A stretch of DNA of 64,000 nt, from the NCBI RefSeq assembly GCF_000685035.1, contig NZ_BAYB01000013.1:1-64000 (forward strand), in the 5' to 3' direction. The notes under the pieces are model-generated. The model did no database searches. It worked only from the letters and a program-made list of their open reading frames with translations, and had not been told where the DNA came from. Of the stretch, positions 62,953 through 64,000 are shown one piece after another (position 1 is the stretch's first letter; every line of letters begins with the position of its first letter). The stretch is from Paraburkholderia ferrariae NBRC 106233. Its GTDB lineage: Bacteria > Pseudomonadota > Gammaproteobacteria > Burkholderiales > Burkholderiaceae. The position numbers and the translations under genes were made by a program.

Positions 62953-64000
62953 GTGAATGTATTTCCGGTAATTCTGTGCGGCGGAAGTGGTACGCGTCTA
63001 TGGCCCATGTCGCGCGGCGGCTTTCCCAAGCAATATCTGAAACTGACGAGCGACTGCACCCTCGTTCAGCAAACGGCACAGCGCCTGAGCGGCATCACGG
63101 ATATCGCGCGCCCCATCGTCCTGACCAACAACGAGCAGCGCTTTCTCGTCGCCGAGCAGCTTCGCCAGGTCGGCGTCAATCCGTCTTCGATCGTCCTTGA
63201 GCCGGTGGGGCGCAATACGGCACCCGCGATTGCTATCGCGGCAATGCTGGCGTTGCAGCAATCTCCCGATGCTGTGCTTTTGGTACTGCCGTCCGATCAT
63301 GTGATCGGCAATGAATCGGCTTTTGTTGCTGCGGTCAATGCCGCTACCCGGCTTGCGCACGACCGGTATCTCGTGACCTTCGGGATCACCCCGACCGAAC
63401 CGAATACGGGGTACGGCTATATCCGCACTGGTGCAAACCTGATCGATGGCACGTCGGCATACGCAGTGGACTCGTTTGTGGAGAAGCCCAACGCAGAAAC
63501 TGCACAACGCTTCGTCAGCGAAGGCAACTACTACTGGAACAGCGGCATGTTCATGTTTGCCGCATCCACCTACCTGGAAGAGTTGCGCCGTCACGAACCC
63601 GAGATGGCTGCGCATGCCGAGCAGGCGTTGAAGGCCGCTAAACTAGACAACGATTTTGTGCGTCTCGACGCCGAGGCGTTCAGTGCATGCCCCAACGTCT
63701 CGATCGACTACGCAGTCATGGAGCGTACGGAACGTGCCTCCGTCGTTACAACGTCCGACCTTGGCTGGAGCGATATCGGTTCGTGGAGCGCACTGGCAGC
63801 ACTCGGCCATGGTGACGAGAACGGAAATACGCTGCTGGGCGACGTAATGACCGACACAATGACGAACTCGTATATCCGCGCCGAACACCGTATGGTCGCC
63901 GCGATCGGGCTCGATAACGTCGTGATCGTGGAAACCGCGGACGCAGTGCTCGTCGCGCACCGCGACAAGGCTCAGGACGTCAAGAAGATCGTCGAAGCGT
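62953..64000 (+). CDS. manC: Mannose-1-phosphate guanylyltransferase / mannose-6-phosphate isomerase, cut by the window end
   Basis: Starts at GTG 62953 and continues past the right edge (about 349 codons visible). The N-terminal nucleotidyltransferase domain is unmistakable: VFPVILCGGSGTRLWPMSRG (GTP-binding signature), FPKQYLKL, LEPVGRNTAPAIAIAAML, LVLPSDHVIG, NTGYGYI and VDSFVEKPNAETAQRFV, then YYWNSGMFMFAASTYLEEL. SIDYAVMER and LGWSDIGSWSAL complete the type II PMI/GMP pattern. It makes GDP-mannose, the precursor for mannose, fucose, rhamnose or manno-heptose-type sugars of the capsule. Together with the upstream GT4 it forms the plus-strand arm of the locus. The C-terminal isomerase cupin is outside the window. 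Confidence 0.95.
   Translation, partial: MNVFPVILCGGSGTRLWPMSRGGFPKQYLKLTSDCTLVQQTAQRLSGITDIARPIVLTNNEQRFLVAEQLRQVGVNPSSIVLEPVGRNTAPAIAIAAMLALQQSPDAVLLVLPSDHVIGNESAFVAAVNAATRLAHDRYLVTFGITPTEPNTGYGYIRTGANLIDGTSAYAVDSFVEKPNAETAQRFVSEGNYYWNSGMFMFAASTYLEELRRHEPEMAAHAEQALKAAKLDNDFVRLDAEAFSACPNVSIDYAVMERTERASVVTTSDLGWSDIGSWSALAALGHGDENGNTLLGDVMTDTMTNSYIRAEHRMVAAIGLDNVVIVETADAVLVAHRDKAQDVKKIVEA

Noticed and set aside
1..64000. CRISPR arrays, tRNA or rRNA genes
   Set aside because: No regularly spaced direct repeats and no tRNA/rRNA signatures were noticed on either strand by reading; a dedicated scan was not possible.

Overview
The window reads as a chromosomal segment of a high-GC betaproteobacterium of the Burkholderiaceae (Paraburkholderia/Burkholderia-like). 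The basis is codon usage, the density of LysR regulators, the TonB/ExbB style, the DmlA/DmlR pair, and a capsule locus whose gene content resembles the Burkholderia wcb capsule region (manC, Wza/KpsD-type and KpsE/M/T-type exporters, a PKS and an alpha-oxoamine synthase). No search was run; all calls come from reading the translated sequence. No rRNA, tRNA or CRISPR array was seen.

Region 1 (1-5.4 kb) is a TonB energy-transduction module (exbB, cut by the window edge, and tonB, both minus strand) divergent from a large TonB-dependent receptor. The space between them holds two tail-to-tail copies of an unknown short gene, one apparently intact and one frameshifted. Region 2 (5.4-8.7 kb) starts with a decayed stretch: a frameshifted GNAT gene joined to an IS5-type transposase tail. 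It continues with an MDR oxidoreductase, a CsbD-like protein and a GNAT/monooxygenase-like fusion.

Region 3 (8.7-29 kb) is an accessory-metabolism zone built of small regulator-plus-enzyme units: an AtuA/AtuA_C/CitMHS operon with a divergent LysR; a nemR-nemA-epoxide hydrolase operon; a DUF4118-hydrolase-MipA operon; O-methyltransferase/AraC, SDR/LysR and VOC/LysR divergent pairs; and a D-malate/tartrate dehydrogenase with LysR genes on both sides.

Region 4 (29-64 kb) is a surface-polysaccharide locus. A GT25-like glycosyltransferase and a CBS protein lie at its left edge. A long minus-strand series then runs from about 61.1 kb down to 30.8 kb: GT4, Wza/KpsD-type outer-membrane exporter, sulfotransferase with Wzt-like C-terminal domains, GT4 paralogue, TPR protein, a 1785-residue multi-domain glycosyltransferase, FkbH-like HAD-IIIC protein, KpsE-, KpsM- and KpsT-type exporter parts, a second FkbH-like protein, SDR, a 2531-residue reducing type I PKS and an alpha-oxoamine synthase. 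Divergent from it are a GT4 gene and manC (cut by the window end).

The parts fit one machine. ManC supplies GDP-mannose-type precursors and the glycosyltransferases build a polymer. Sulfotransferase and FkbH-like proteins probably decorate or cap it, and KpsE/M/T with Wza export it. PKS, oxoamine synthase and SDR could make a sphingoid-like amino-polyketide lipid, possibly the anchor or terminus of the glycan. That last link is inference and is the most interesting hypothesis here. Parts of the capsule genes are visibly AT-richer than their surroundings, consistent with horizontal acquisition.
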